Origin: Ciceribacter sp. L1K22
GTDB lineage: Bacteria > Pseudomonadota > Alphaproteobacteria > Rhizobiales > Rhizobiaceae
Length of the DNA stretch: 64,000 bases
NCBI RefSeq assembly: GCF_017599385.1
Contig: NZ_JAGFPK010000002.1
Coordinates: 682,001-746,000 of the forward strand
Reading direction: 5' to 3'
Every line of letters begins with the position of its first letter. Position 1 is the first letter of the stretch. This document shows positions 46,185 through 55,641 of the stretch, piece after piece. The position numbers and the translations under genes were made by a program. The notes under the pieces were generated by a model. The model had not been told where the DNA came from, did not search any database, and saw only the letters and a list, made by a program, of their open reading frames with translations.

Positions 46185-47990
46185 CTATGCGCTTTCCTTG
46201 AAGTTGGCGTCATCGCTGTCGGGTCCGCCCATCGACATGTCGAGGGAGAAACCCTTGGATCGCGATGACGAGGCCGACGTTGTTTTGACGGGGGCGGAGG
46301 ACGCGCGTTTTGCCGGCGCCGCCATCTTGGCGGCCGTCGTCCGCAGTTTCTCAGCATGGTTAAGCTCTGCACGCGACCCGCTGTCCACCCGGAAGAAGGC
46401 GATGGAGGCCTGCAGTTCTTCAGCCTGCGCCGCCAGTTCTTCCGACGTCGCTGACATCTCTTCAGATGCGCCGGCGTTCTGCTGCGTCACCTTGTCGAGC
46501 TGCTGGATCGCCTCGTTGATCTGCGAGGCGCCGATGTCCTGCTCGCGGCAGGCCGCCGAGATTTCCGAGACGAGTTCTGCCGTCTTGCGGATATCTGGAA
46601 CCAGTCGGTTCAGCATCTCGCCAGCTTCCGTCGCGACCGTCACCGTTTCGCCGGACAGAGCCGAGATTTCCGCTGCCGCAGCTTGGCTGCGTTCGGCGAG
46701 CTTGCGCACTTCGGAAGCAACGACCGCAAAGCCCTTGCCATGCTCGCCGGCGCGCGCTGCTTCCACGGCAGCGTTCAGGGCAAGCAGATCGGTCTGGCGG
46801 GCGATTTCCTGAACAATCGAGATTTTCTCGGCGATCGTCCGCATCGCACCGACGGCACGGCCCACGGCCTCGCCGCTCGCCTGGGCGTCCGTCGACGACT
46901 GGCGGGCGATCTTTTCCGTCTGGGCGGCATTGTCGGCGTTCTGCTTGATATTCGCCGCCATCTCTTCCATCGAGGCCGACGCCTCTTCGGCCGAGGACGC
47001 CTGCTCGGTGGCACCCTGCGACAGCTGCTCCGAGCTGGACGACAGTTCCTGGCTACCAGCCGACACGTTGGTTGCGGCCGCCATGGCATCCGCGACGACA
47101 GCGCGCAACCGTTCCACCATGATCTCCAAGGCCATGCCGAGCGTGTCCTTGTCCGACAGCGGCTTCGGCTTCACGGTCAGATCGCCTTCGGCGATCTGGT
47201 TGGCGAGGTGCGCCGTGTTACGCAGGTTACCGGTCATCACATTGATGGTGTTAACCAGATCCTTGATTTCATCATTGGTCTTGATTTCGATGTTCTGGTT
47301 GAGATCACCGATAGCGACGGCCTCCGCCACCGCCATGACCTTGCGAAGACCGGTGTTGATGCCGAGTGCGATCCAGACGGCTGCACCGAGCGCCAGGACC
47401 AGGGCCGCACCGGAAATTGTAAGGATGAGTGCTCTGGTCGTCGCATACTGCAGATTGGTCTGCTCGTCCGCCTCGACCATCTGCGCCTTCGCAGACTCGA
47501 TCCGGATATTGATGACTTCCTCGATCTTGTCCATCACCGAGCGCGCTTCGGTGGTAGCAACTCTCACGGCCTCCGTGCCGTTACCGCTGCTCGCAAGATT
47601 GCGAACTCTGTCATCAAGACGGAAGAGTTGCTCCGCCTCTTTCTGCACGTCCTGCCAGGCCTGACGGCCAGCCTCCGTTGACGCTGCTCCGACCAGCCAG
47701 TCCAGCTTCTCGGAAAAGTTCTTGCGGTTGCGATCGCTTGCCTCAACATATTTTGCAACATCCGCACCGCTCGTCGCGGTGGCCATGTTCATTTGCGCCC
47801 GCGCGATGCGAAGCTGAAGATTGCCCAGGTTTTGTGCTGCCTCCAGGCGCGCGGCAGGACCCGCAATAAGATCACTAATCGCCTGATTGAGGGACGATAG
47901 GCTGGAAATCGCGTAAACAGAGGTTCCGGCCATCATCAAAATAATGATGCCGAATGCCACGGCAAGTTTGAGTTTTATGGTGAAGCGCAT
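46185..47990 (-). CDS. Methyl-accepting chemotaxis protein (transmembrane)
   Basis: An MCP of 601 residues: TM1 about 8-28, a four-helix-type periplasmic domain about 30-185, TM2 about 188-210, HAMP from about 212, and a signalling domain with the tip [20 protein letters not shown]. Its signalling half is almost identical in protein and DNA to that of the next MCP upstream (48271-49959), while periplasmic and linker parts differ. It ends in a conserved tail, [16 protein letters not shown], with no NWETF-like pentapeptide. The ligand is unknown. Confidence 0.93.
   Translation of the reverse strand: MRFTIKLKLAVAFGIIILMMAGTSVYAISSLSSLNQAISDLIAGPAARLEAAQNLGNLQLRIARAQMNMATATSGADVAKYVEASDRNRKNFSEKLDWLVGAASTEAGRQAWQDVQKEAEQLFRLDDRVRNLASSGNGTEAVRVATTEARSVMDKIEEVINIRIESAKAQMVEADEQTNLQYATTRALILTISGAALVLALGAAVWIALGINTGLRKVMAVAEAVAIGDLNQNIEIKTNDEIKDLVNTINVMTGNLRNTAHLANQIAEGDLTVKPKPLSDKDTLGMALEIMVERLRAVVADAMAAATNVSAGSQELSSSSEQLSQGATEQASSAEEASASMEEMAANIKQNADNAAQTEKIARQSSTDAQASGEAVGRAVGAMRTIAEKISIVQEIARQTDLLALNAAVEAARAGEHGKGFAVVASEVRKLAERSQAAAAEISALSGETVTVATEAGEMLNRLVPDIRKTAELVSEISAACREQDIGASQINEAIQQLDKVTQQNAGASEEMSATSEELAAQAEELQASIAFFRVDSGSRAELNHAEKLRTTAAKMAAPAKRASSAPVKTTSASSSRSKGFSLDMSMGGPDSDDANFKESA
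46384..47068 (-). repeat. Near-identical MCP signalling-domain segment, copy 1
   Basis: This segment of the first MCP encodes about 228 residues that are virtually the same as in the second MCP (copy at 48473-49157, offset 2089 bases). Long runs of bases are also identical, far beyond codon-level conservation, which argues for recent duplication or gene conversion. Confidence 0.85.
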
Positions 47991-48119
47991 GTTCTTTGTC
48001 CCCGATACATCGCTAAATTATGACCAACGCAGCTCCCAGACCCGAGGCGCTGCAAAATTGAGGCGGTGACGATCGTCGCGATGATCATTCGCTTGTCCGA
48101 TGCCGTCACAGGTCCACGA

Positions 48120-48170
48120 TCACGGGTGCCGGCGTATACACTCGCCGGCCTCGACGCCCGGCACCCGTGA
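48120..48170 (-). terminator. Long-stem inverted repeat between the two MCP genes
   Basis: TCACGGGTGCCGG (48120-48132) and CCGGCACCCGTGA (48158-48170) are exact inverted repeats of 13 bases around 25 bases that hold a smaller GC-rich hairpin. It lies in the 280-base gap between the MCP genes. No T-run follows on either strand. It may limit reading from the upstream che genes into the second MCP, or stabilise mRNA. The rest of the gap shows no gene. Confidence 0.55.
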
Positions 48171-48270
48171 CCGGCGCCTGGCGTATTTGCGATGAGCGAA
48201 GCCGTTGCTCCGCTCATCTGGATTGGCTTACGACAGCGACACCCTCACGAGCGGCCCCGTACGGTTTTCA

Positions 48271-49959
48271 TCACGCGCTTTCGCGGAAGTCCGCGTCGTC
48301 GCTATCAGGTCCGCCCATCGACATATCGAGTGCAAAGCCCTTGCCCTTGGCGCCCTTGGCCGGAGCGGGCTTGCGGGTTGCGGTCGATGCCGGCTTCTTG
48401 GCGGGTTGTGCCATCTTCGCGGCGGTGGCCCTCAGCTTTTCGGCATGGTTCGGTTCGGCGCGCGCGGAGCTGTCGACGCGGAAGAAGGCGATGGAGGCCT
48501 GAAGTTCTTCCGCCTGCGCCGCCAGCTCTTCCGAGGTCGCCGACATCTCTTCCGAGGCACTGGCGTTTTGCTGCGTCACCTTGTCGAGCTGCTGGATCGC
48601 CTCGTTGATCTGCGAGGCGCCAATATCCTGCTCGCGGCAGGCCGCCGAGATTTCCGAGACAAGTTCTGCCGTCTTGCGGATATCGGGAACCAGACGGTTC
48701 AGCATCTCGCCAGCTTCCGTCGCGACCGTCACCGTTTCACCGGACAGAGCCGAGATTTCCGCTGCTGCCGCCTGGCTGCGCTCGGCGAGCTTGCGCACTT
48801 CGGAAGCAACGACCGCAAAGCCCTTGCCGTGTTCGCCGGCACGCGCCGCTTCGACAGCCGCGTTCAGGGCGAGCAGATCGGTCTGGCGGGCGATTTCCTG
48901 CACGATCGAGATCTTCTCGGCGATCGTCCGCATCGCACCGACGGCACGGCCCACGGCCTCGCCGCTCGCCTGCGCATCGGTCGACGACTGGCGGGCGATC
49001 TTTTCCGTCTGTGCGGCATTGTCGGCGTTCTGCTTGATGTTAGCAGCCATCTCTTCCATCGAGGCGGAAGCCTCTTCGGCAGAGGAGGCCTGCTCGGTGG
49101 CACCCTGCGACAGCGTTTCCGAGCTCGACGACAGCTCCTGGCTGCCCGACGAGACGTTGTCGGCAGCCGCAAGCGCATCGGCGACGACGCCGCGAAGGCG
49201 CTCGATCATGGTATTGACGTTACCCAGCAGTTCGCCGATCTCGTCCTTCGTGGTGATCTCGGCGAACTTGGTCAGGTCTCCATCCGCGACGTTCTGGACG
49301 ACGCCGACGGCGCGGCTGAGGCCCCGGTTGATCGACAGCACGATCCAGATCGCGGCCGCTGCGGCAACGACAACCGCGATTGCCGAAGCGGTGATCATGA
49401 TCGCCCGGGTATTGAGGTACTGCGCATCCGAAGCCTCGTCGGCCTCCTTGAGCCGCGATGCCTCAAGCTTGACCACCTCGTCGAGCAGCTGGTCGATTTC
49501 CGTGGTGACCGTGCGGGCATCGGTCGTCGATATCCGTGTTGCCCCTGCCATGTCGCCGGCAAGCGCCAGTGAGCGAATCTGATTGTCCGAACGCCGGAAC
49601 TCGGCCGTCAGACCATCGAGCTTGTTCCAGAGAATCTTGCCCTGTTCGGTTGCCTTGCCGAGGATAACCTGGAAGGTCGCATCGAACTCCGTGCGGGCCT
49701 GGTCGCTGTTCGAGATATAGCGATTGGTTTCGGTCATGCTGGTCGAAGCCAGCATGTTCTTCTGCTGGCGGATCTGCTGGAGCTGCAGGATATTCAGTTC
49801 CTGCGCCAGCTTCAGCCGCTCTGCCGGTCCTTGAAGGACATTTTCCAGCGTGTCGTTCAGCGTGCCGAGACTGGTGATCCCGTAACCCGCCGTACCGACC
49901 AGCACGGCCAGCATGAAGCCGAAGGTTAGAAACAGCTTAAGTTTGATGGTGAACCGCAT
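48271..49959 (-). CDS. Methyl-accepting chemotaxis protein (transmembrane), paralogue
   Basis: An MCP of 562 residues: TM1 about 9-29, periplasmic helical domain about 30-185, TM2 about 187-209, HAMP, and the same signalling domain as the neighbouring MCP. The periplasmic domain is different, so it probably senses another ligand while signalling to the same CheA. The tail [16 protein letters not shown] is shared. It lies 18 bases after the first CheW (49978). Confidence 0.93.
   Translation of the reverse strand: MRFTIKLKLFLTFGFMLAVLVGTAGYGITSLGTLNDTLENVLQGPAERLKLAQELNILQLQQIRQQKNMLASTSMTETNRYISNSDQARTEFDATFQVILGKATEQGKILWNKLDGLTAEFRRSDNQIRSLALAGDMAGATRISTTDARTVTTEIDQLLDEVVKLEASRLKEADEASDAQYLNTRAIMITASAIAVVVAAAAAIWIVLSINRGLSRAVGVVQNVADGDLTKFAEITTKDEIGELLGNVNTMIERLRGVVADALAAADNVSSGSQELSSSSETLSQGATEQASSAEEASASMEEMAANIKQNADNAAQTEKIARQSSTDAQASGEAVGRAVGAMRTIAEKISIVQEIARQTDLLALNAAVEAARAGEHGKGFAVVASEVRKLAERSQAAAAEISALSGETVTVATEAGEMLNRLVPDIRKTAELVSEISAACREQDIGASQINEAIQQLDKVTQQNASASEEMSATSEELAAQAEELQASIAFFRVDSSARAEPNHAEKLRATAAKMAQPAKKPASTATRKPAPAKGAKGKGFALDMSMGGPDSDDADFRESA
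48473..49157 (-). repeat. Near-identical MCP signalling-domain segment, copy 2
   Basis: This is the matching copy of 46384-47068. The protein is identical over nearly the entire segment; one visible difference is Ser for Gly just before [12 protein letters not shown]. Such exact copies are prone to homologous recombination that would fuse the two MCP genes. Confidence 0.85.
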
Positions 49960-49977
49960 TTTCGTCTCTCCTGTCCC

Positions 49978-50496
49978 CTAGAGAGGGGTGACTGTCGAAC
50001 CCGAACGATCCTGCTGCGACGAGAAAATCGCCTGAAGGTTCGGGACAATGATGAATTCGCCGCCGCGCTTGACGAGGCAGTTGATGTAATCGGCCCGCCA
50101 GCGCATGCCGACACTCGGCGGCGGTTCGCTGGCATGCTTGGTGAGCATCGTCACCTCGTTGACCTTGTCGGTCCGGATGCCGAACAGCGTCGGTTCGCCA
50201 TTGAGCTCGAGCTCGATGACGATGATGCGGCTGTCGATGGTGATCTCCGTCGCGTCCATGCCGAAGGCGAGGCGGATGTCTGCAAGCGGGATGATCTTGC
50301 CGCGGAAGTTGATGACGCTCGCCACGAACGGCTTGCTGCCCGGCACATGCGTTTCCGGCAGCAGGTCGAGGATTTCCTGCACCACCGTCGCCTCGATGGC
50401 GAAGGTCTCGCCGTTGAGGTTGAAGGTCAGGACCGAGAGTTCCTCTTCGCCGTCCCAGATATTTTCATAATCGGGTTTTCGTGCCGCCTGGCTCAT
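49978..50496 (-). CDS. cheW: Chemotaxis coupling protein CheW
   Basis: A CheW of 172 residues with VLTFNLNGETFAIEATVVQEIL, ASVINFRGKIIPLADIRLAFG and the C-terminal NCLVKRGGEFIIVPNL segments. It bridges MCPs and CheA. Its ATG overlaps the cheA stop by four bases, so it is made in step with CheA. The N-terminal extension of about 18 residues is unusual but short. Confidence 0.93.
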   Translation of the reverse strand: MSQAARKPDYENIWDGEEELSVLTFNLNGETFAIEATVVQEILDLLPETHVPGSKPFVASVINFRGKIIPLADIRLAFGMDATEITIDSRIIVIELELNGEPTLFGIRTDKVNEVTMLTKHASEPPPSVGMRWRADYINCLVKRGGEFIIVPNLQAIFSSQQDRSGSTVTPL

Positions 50497-52511
50497 GATG
50501 CTGCCCGCAATTGCGCCTCCTGTTGCTGCCCGACGGCGACCAGGTGCGTGACATCGAGGATCAGGGCGACGCTGCCGTCGCCGAGGATCGTCGCGCCCGA
50601 GAATGTGACGACGTCGTTATGCAGTTTGGACATGGACTTGATGACCGTCTGGTGGTCGCCGATGATCTGGTCGACGACGAGGCCGACACGCTCCGATCCG
50701 GTCGAGATCACCACCACCTTCTGGTGCGGATCAGGCTGCGTGCCGGTGCGGAAGAGCTCACGGAGCCTCAGGAACGGCACGAGGCTGTCGCGCAGCGAGA
50801 TGAAGCTTCGGCCGCGCGAGCGCAGGTCGTCCTCGAGCGACAGCTCCAGGCATTCCTCCACCGCCGAGAGCGGGATCACGTAACGGCCGCTGCCGACACG
50901 TACCAGCAGGCCGTCGATGATCGCGAGCGTCAACGGGATCCTGAGCGCCACCTCGGCGCCCACGCCCGTTTCACTCTTGATGTCGATGCCGCCGCGCAGC
51001 GCCTCGACCGTCTTCTTCACCACGTCCATCCCGACGCCGCGGCCGGAAAGGTTGGTGATCTGCTGCGCCGTCGAAAAGCCCGGCTGGAAGATCATCTGCA
51101 GCAGTTCCTGGTCAGTCAGTTGGGCACCAGGCTGCACGAGGCCGGACGCTTCCGCCTTGGCCCTGACCCGCTCGCGGTTGATCCCGCGCCCGTCGTCGCG
51201 GATGGTGATCACCACCTCCCCGCCGGTCTGGGTGGCCGCGAGGATAACCTTGCCGACCGGATCCTTGCCGGCCGCCACGCGTTCGTCCGGCGTTTCGAGT
51301 CCGTGATCGATCGAGTTGCGGACCAGATGCACCAGCGGATCGGCGAGCCGTTCCACCACGGTCTTGTCGACCTCGGTGGTCTCGCCTTCGGTGATCAGCT
51401 CGATCGATTTGCCCGTCTCGCGCGACAGGTCGTGCACCAGCCGGCGGAAACGACCGAAGATGCTGCCGATCGGCACCATTCTCAGCACCATCATCGTATC
51501 GCGCAATTCGCCCGACAGACGCTCCATGTCTTCCGACACGTCGCGCAGCTGGATGTCGGTGGTCGCATTGGCAAGCTGCGACAGACGTGACTGCGCGATC
51601 ACCAGTTCGCCCACGCGATCCATCAGCTCGTCCAACCTTTCGGCTGGAACACGGACGTTTTCGACATGCTTCGCCTGCTTGCCGTCTCCGGTCGCAGGGG
51701 TTTCAGCCGCAGCTTTCCGGGTTTCCGGTTTGACGTCGGGTTCCGGGCGTGTCGGCATCGCTTCGACCGCAGCGACCGGCGCGGTGACTGCCGTGGCGAC
51801 AGCCTCGCTGATCTCCAGCTCCATCTCGTCGATGACGAAGATGAACACGTCCTCGATGTCAGAACGTGGCCGGTCAGTGGTGAGCGTCACCGTCCAGCCG
51901 AGATAGAGCTCGGACGGCGTCATGTCGGCAAGCGCCGGCAGCTTGGAGCGATCGGCAACGATCTCGCACTCCCCAAGCTCGCGCAATTCGTCGAGCAGCC
52001 CGAGCGGGTTGGTACCGTTCGCCATCGAATTGGCCGGCAGGCGCATCTTGAGCGTGACGGTCCTCCGACCAGCTGGCTGTTCGGGTGCCGCTTTTGCCGG
52101 CGACGCGACAGCAGAGACTGCCGTGCTAGCGCTACCATCGGCCGAAACCGCGGCATGCAGTTTTGCCAGCAGTTCGCTGCTCTTTGCGTCATGGTCGCCG
52201 TTCGGTCGGTCAACCAGCGCCTTCATGTGGTCCTGCGCCTCGAGAACGACGGCGATCAGTTCACCCGTCGCCTGGACCTCACCCTTGCGCACCCGGTCGA
52301 ACGCCGTTTCGCAATGGTGGGTGAAGGCGGCCAGCGCCTCGAAGCCGAACATCGCGCCCGAACCCTTCAGCGTATGAAGGCCGCGAAACACAGCGTCGAT
52401 CTGGTCCTGGTCTGAGAGATTGTGGAGAAGATCGAGCAGGCCCGCCTCGATCTGCTCGAAGAGTTCCGCCGCTTCCGTCCGGAAGACGTCGATGGGGTCG
52501 AGTGAGGTCAT
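50493..52511 (-). CDS. cheA: Chemotaxis histidine kinase CheA
   Basis: A CheA of 672 residues: P1 phosphotransfer domain with His46 (GLHTLKGSGAMFGF), a middle domain (about 140-250) in the place of P2, P3 dimerisation helices (RVPAERLDELMDRVGELVIAQSRL), P4 kinase domain with HLVRNSIDHG, DDGRGI and GFSTAQ..GRGVGMD boxes, and P5 CheW-like domain. It autophosphorylates according to receptor state and passes phosphate to CheY and CheB. Start and stop overlap its neighbours cheY and cheW by four bases each. Confidence 0.96.
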   Translation of the reverse strand: MTSLDPIDVFRTEAAELFEQIEAGLLDLLHNLSDQDQIDAVFRGLHTLKGSGAMFGFEALAAFTHHCETAFDRVRKGEVQATGELIAVVLEAQDHMKALVDRPNGDHDAKSSELLAKLHAAVSADGSASTAVSAVASPAKAAPEQPAGRRTVTLKMRLPANSMANGTNPLGLLDELRELGECEIVADRSKLPALADMTPSELYLGWTVTLTTDRPRSDIEDVFIFVIDEMELEISEAVATAVTAPVAAVEAMPTRPEPDVKPETRKAAAETPATGDGKQAKHVENVRVPAERLDELMDRVGELVIAQSRLSQLANATTDIQLRDVSEDMERLSGELRDTMMVLRMVPIGSIFGRFRRLVHDLSRETGKSIELITEGETTEVDKTVVERLADPLVHLVRNSIDHGLETPDERVAAGKDPVGKVILAATQTGGEVVITIRDDGRGINRERVRAKAEASGLVQPGAQLTDQELLQMIFQPGFSTAQQITNLSGRGVGMDVVKKTVEALRGGIDIKSETGVGAEVALRIPLTLAIIDGLLVRVGSGRYVIPLSAVEECLELSLEDDLRSRGRSFISLRDSLVPFLRLRELFRTGTQPDPHQKVVVISTGSERVGLVVDQIIGDHQTVIKSMSKLHNDVVTFSGATILGDGSVALILDVTHLVAVGQQQEAQLRAAS

Positions 52512-52876
52512 TTACCGAGAACCTTCCGCGCGATTTTCACCAGGCTTTCCGGATCGAAAGGCTTGGTGATCCAGCCGGTCGCGCCGGCTGCCTTGGCGCG
52601 GCTCTTCATGTCCGCGTCGGATTCAGTGGTCAAAAAGATGATCGGCACGCCCATATGGGCCGGCGACTGGCGCAGCGCCTCGATCATCTGCAGCCCGTTC
52701 ATGTTGGGCATGTTCAGGTCGGTGACGATGAGATCGTAGCTGTCGGCCTTCGCCTTGTTCAGGCCGTCGAGGCCATCGACAGCTTCCGTGACCCGGTAGC
52801 CGGCATTTGATAGCGCTATCTTCGTCGTCATGCGAACGGATGCGGAATCGTCGACTGTAAGGATGTGGGCGCTCAC
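52508..52876 (-). CDS. cheY: Chemotaxis response regulator CheY
   Basis: A single receiver domain of 122 residues: acid pocket Asp9/Asp10, phosphorylation site Asp53 in VTDLNMPNMNG, Thr83 and Lys105 in ITKPFDP. As a stand-alone receiver it could act on a flagellar motor or serve as a phosphate sink in a non-flagellar pathway. Start and stop overlap the STAS gene and cheA as ATGA. Confidence 0.94.
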   Translation of the reverse strand: MSAHILTVDDSASVRMTTKIALSNAGYRVTEAVDGLDGLNKAKADSYDLIVTDLNMPNMNGLQMIEALRQSPAHMGVPIIFLTTESDADMKSRAKAAGATGWITKPFDPESLVKIARKVLGK

Positions 52877-53208
52877 TGGTTATTCTCCTGATGGTACCAA
52901 AACCGGTTGAAGGCACCGCCGCCGCCGGCCGAAAGCCCGGCGCGGTCGAGCGTCCTTCGTGTGTTTTCATTGGCGGGTTGGGCAAGGCGCAGCAAACGCC
53001 CCTGTCTCTCGGCGTCAAGACGCGCGGCCTCGAGCAACTGGATGACGCACAGATCCGGGTCGGCCGCCGCGTCCAGTTCGATCACCGCGTCCGGACTGCC
53101 GGCGATCGCGCCTGCGATCAGCCCGTGAATCTCGTCGATGCAGCGTATCGACGGCACCGCCGGCAGCTTCACCGCAGCACCCGCGCCCTGGTCGGCTTTC
53201 TTTCGCAT
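52873..53208 (-). CDS. STAS-domain protein of the chemotaxis operon
   Basis: A protein of 111 residues that fits a STAS fold: a strand LIAGAIAGSPDAVIEL, the segment DPDLCVIQLLEAARLDAERQG in place of the usual phosphorylated DSSGLGVLL loop, and a C-terminal helix. The phosphorylatable Ser is replaced (DPDL), so control by a kinase like SpoIIAB-type is unlikely. Small STAS proteins occur in che operons, where their role is unclear. The ATG at 53208 has AGGGG upstream; the stop overlaps cheY. Confidence 0.72.
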   Translation of the reverse strand: MRKKADQGAGAAVKLPAVPSIRCIDEIHGLIAGAIAGSPDAVIELDAAADPDLCVIQLLEAARLDAERQGRLLRLAQPANENTRRTLDRAGLSAGGGGAFNRFWYHQENNQ

Positions 53209-53246
53209 GATAGTGTCCCCTCGCATTCGGCCCACCCGGGCCCTGT

Positions 53247-54323
53247 TCAAACCGCCAAGCCGATCTCCCGGCGTTGGGCTTCATCCGCGTCGCTCGCCGA
53301 CGGATTTCCCATGATTTTCACGATCTCGGACCAGCGACGCTCGAAAGCGTCGACGCAGGCCGGGTCGAACTGCTTGCCGCGACCGGCAATGATCTCGGCG
53401 CGCGCCTCGTCCAGCGGCCAGGCCCGTTTGTACGGACGCTCCGAACAGAGCGCCTCGAACACGTCGGCAACGGCGACGATGCGCGCTTCGATCGGAATGG
53501 CCTCGCCCGCGACCCCATGCGGATAGCCGGTGCCGTCCCACTTCTCGTGGTGGCCGGCTGTCACCAGGCAGGCGACCTTCACTAGATCGGAGGTACCGTT
53601 TTCGAGGATTTTCACCCCGATCTCTACGTGGCGGCGCATCTCGGAAATCTCTTCCGGGGTGAGCGCGCCGGGCTTCGACAGGATATTGTCGGCGATCCCG
53701 ATCTTGCCGATGTCATGCAGCGGCGCGGCGAGATAGAGCATGTGGGCCCGCTGCGCGTCGAAACCGAGTTCGAGCGCGATAAGACGGGAAATCTCCGCGA
53801 CACGCGAGATGTGGCTTCCCGTCTGGCCATCCCGATATTCGACCGCCAGCGCCAGCCGCCAGATGATTTCCTCCTCGCGGGCGACGACATCCCGCGCCGC
53901 CGCTTGGAAGTTCACCTCCAGCTCAGAGGCGCGTTCCTCGAGCCGCAGTTGCGCGTCACGCAGTTGCAGCAAGTTGCGCAGCCGCGCTGTGAGCTCCGTC
54001 GGATCGAAAGGCTTTAGCAGGAAGTCGGTAGCGCCGGCCTCGATCGCCCGGATCTTCACGTCCCGGTCCAGTGCCGACGTCAGCATCACGATCGGCACGT
54101 TGCGATAGCTGTCCAGGTTGCGTAGCGACCGGATCAGTTCGATGCCATCGAGCTCGGGCATCATGAAATCCACCAGGACCGCGTCGAAAGTAACCTCGCC
54201 GCAGACGTTCCGTGCCTGGATCGGAGATCTGAAAGATTCTAATATTAGATTCTTACTATCTTTAAAGATGCTTTCGATTTGTGCGAGGACAGAAATACTG
54301 TCATCGACGACCGCGACCTTCAT
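53247..54323 (-). CDS. Response regulator with HD-GYP cyclic-di-GMP phosphodiesterase domain
   Basis: A protein of 358 residues: receiver domain with Asp8, Asp52 (LVDFMMPELDG) and Lys104 (LLKPFDP), a coiled-coil linker (about 120-150), and an HD-GYP domain with His203-Asp204 (PLHDIGKIG), HHE at 258-260 and GTGYPHG (264-270). It should hydrolyse cyclic di-GMP when phosphorylated, perhaps by CheA. ATG 54323 is preferred to a TTG further up. It is the first gene of the che operon, 38 bases before the STAS gene. Confidence 0.92.
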   Translation of the reverse strand: MKVAVVDDSISVLAQIESIFKDSKNLILESFRSPIQARNVCGEVTFDAVLVDFMMPELDGIELIRSLRNLDSYRNVPIVMLTSALDRDVKIRAIEAGATDFLLKPFDPTELTARLRNLLQLRDAQLRLEERASELEVNFQAAARDVVAREEEIIWRLALAVEYRDGQTGSHISRVAEISRLIALELGFDAQRAHMLYLAAPLHDIGKIGIADNILSKPGALTPEEISEMRRHVEIGVKILENGTSDLVKVACLVTAGHHEKWDGTGYPHGVAGEAIPIEARIVAVADVFEALCSERPYKRAWPLDEARAEIIAGRGKQFDPACVDAFERRWSEIVKIMGNPSASDADEAQRREIGLAV

Positions 54324-54918
54324 TGATTTTTCGCCTGCCCCGGAGCCCAAATCTAAAATCCATTCCGATGGAAAAGTCTCAAAAAGGGTCGATTGACTCT
54401 ACTGCCCCCGAATCAATTCAACCAAGATTAGAATGCCGGATGTATGGTCGCAGTGGGCGAACTTTTTGCACACGAAATATTGTCCAGTATAAGTTGTAGA
54501 TTGGTGAAATTATCATCGACGAGAATTGAGAGGCCGATATTGGCGTGGCAACCGCACCTCGCGCCGAAAAATACGCATACGTCTCATTTTTCTAAAATAG
54601 TACGCAAGTTGTATCGGCCGGCCTGAAAATAATTTCGGTCGGCTATTCAAGTAGATCGACATGTTGTGCCGGCGACATCTGTTCCCCGACAAATAAAATT
54701 GACGTGCTCAGCCCATGCAGATGGGGTCCACGACCCTTGGAAAAACGCCCTTAACGCCGCCGGCACGCTTCGGCTGCAATGCGCATTCCTCTGGAGCGCA
54801 CCCCTTGACAATCCTTACCGCTGATACGTCCCGCCGGCGTGTGGACACCTGAAAAGAGTGTTGACGGTCCGCCGAATTTTGGAAATGCTATGATGTCAGA
54901 CCAATTTGGAGAGGCGAC
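54324..54918. promoter_or_regulatory. Divergent intergenic region, HD-GYP regulator / GntR gene
   Basis: About 595 bases between two divergent genes. The half next to the che operon (54330-54660) is much more AT-rich than the genes, which fits a strong promoter area and perhaps foreign or decayed sequence. I found no gene or strong palindrome. On the other side TATGAT at 54889-54894 and TTGACG near 54861 may serve the GntR gene, though their spacing is long. Confidence 0.45.
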
Positions 54919-55641
54919 GTGTCAGGGATGCGGAACGACAGGCCGGCGATCGCGCCGCTACCGCCGATGGATCGGGCCCGTCAGGTCACAGAGACGCTGG
55001 CTGCCTATATCGATAGCGCGAGGCTCGCCGCCGGCGACAGGCTGCCGGCCGAGCGCGAGCTGATGGCGGCGCTGGGTGTCGGCCGCTCGACCATCCGAGA
55101 GGTGATCCGCCATTTCCAGGCGCTCGGCGTCATGGAAACCCGCAAGGGCAGTGGCACCTATCTTCTGAAGCCGATCACCTCGGCCACCATCCACATGCCG
55201 CTATCGGTCGATACGGCCAGCGTCCGCGACGCGCTGCTGCAAACGCTGGAAGTCCGGCGCGGCATAGAATGCGAGGCGGGCATGGTCGCCGCCCGCAAGC
55301 GCACCGCCGCCGACCTCGCCAACATCGAACGAAAGCTGGACGAGATGGAACGGGTGCACCTTGAGAAAGGCAGCTCCGGTCCGGAAGACCTGGCCTTCCA
55401 CCTCGCCATCTACGATGCGACGCATAATCCGCTGTTTCGCCAGCTTCTGGAACAGATGCGCGAGGCCTTCGAGCGTTTCTGGGAAAAGCCCTTCGACCGT
55501 CCTGACTTCGCCCGCCGGTCCTTCCCCTATCATCGCACGCTATTCAACGCGATCGCAGCCCAGGACACCGAGGCGGCGCGTCGCGAGACACTGAAGATCC
55601 TCGACGTCGTCGAGGAAGACATCAAGGAAATGTCCAAATGA
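54919..55641 (+). CDS. GntR/FadR-subfamily regulator (FCD domain)
   Basis: A protein of 240 residues: winged helix at about 22-85 (LPAERELMAALGVGRSTIREVIRHFQ) and FCD domain at about 100-230 (LAFHLAIYDATHNPLF). The start is GTG at 54919 following GGAGAGG; an ATG nine bases on is possible. Its stop overlaps the start of the lyase gene by four bases, so it heads the lyase/ABC/E1 operon and probably controls it in response to a pathway acid. Confidence 0.88.
   Translation: MSGMRNDRPAIAPLPPMDRARQVTETLAAYIDSARLAAGDRLPAERELMAALGVGRSTIREVIRHFQALGVMETRKGSGTYLLKPITSATIHMPLSVDTASVRDALLQTLEVRRGIECEAGMVAARKRTAADLANIERKLDEMERVHLEKGSSGPEDLAFHLAIYDATHNPLFRQLLEQMREAFERFWEKPFDRPDFARRSFPYHRTLFNAIAAQDTEAARRETLKILDVVEEDIKEMSK

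Noticed and set aside
46384..49157. Near-identical MCP segments considered as a transposon or direct-repeat mobile element
   Set aside because: The repeated part is exactly the conserved MCP signalling domain inside two genes, without terminal inverted repeats or transposase.
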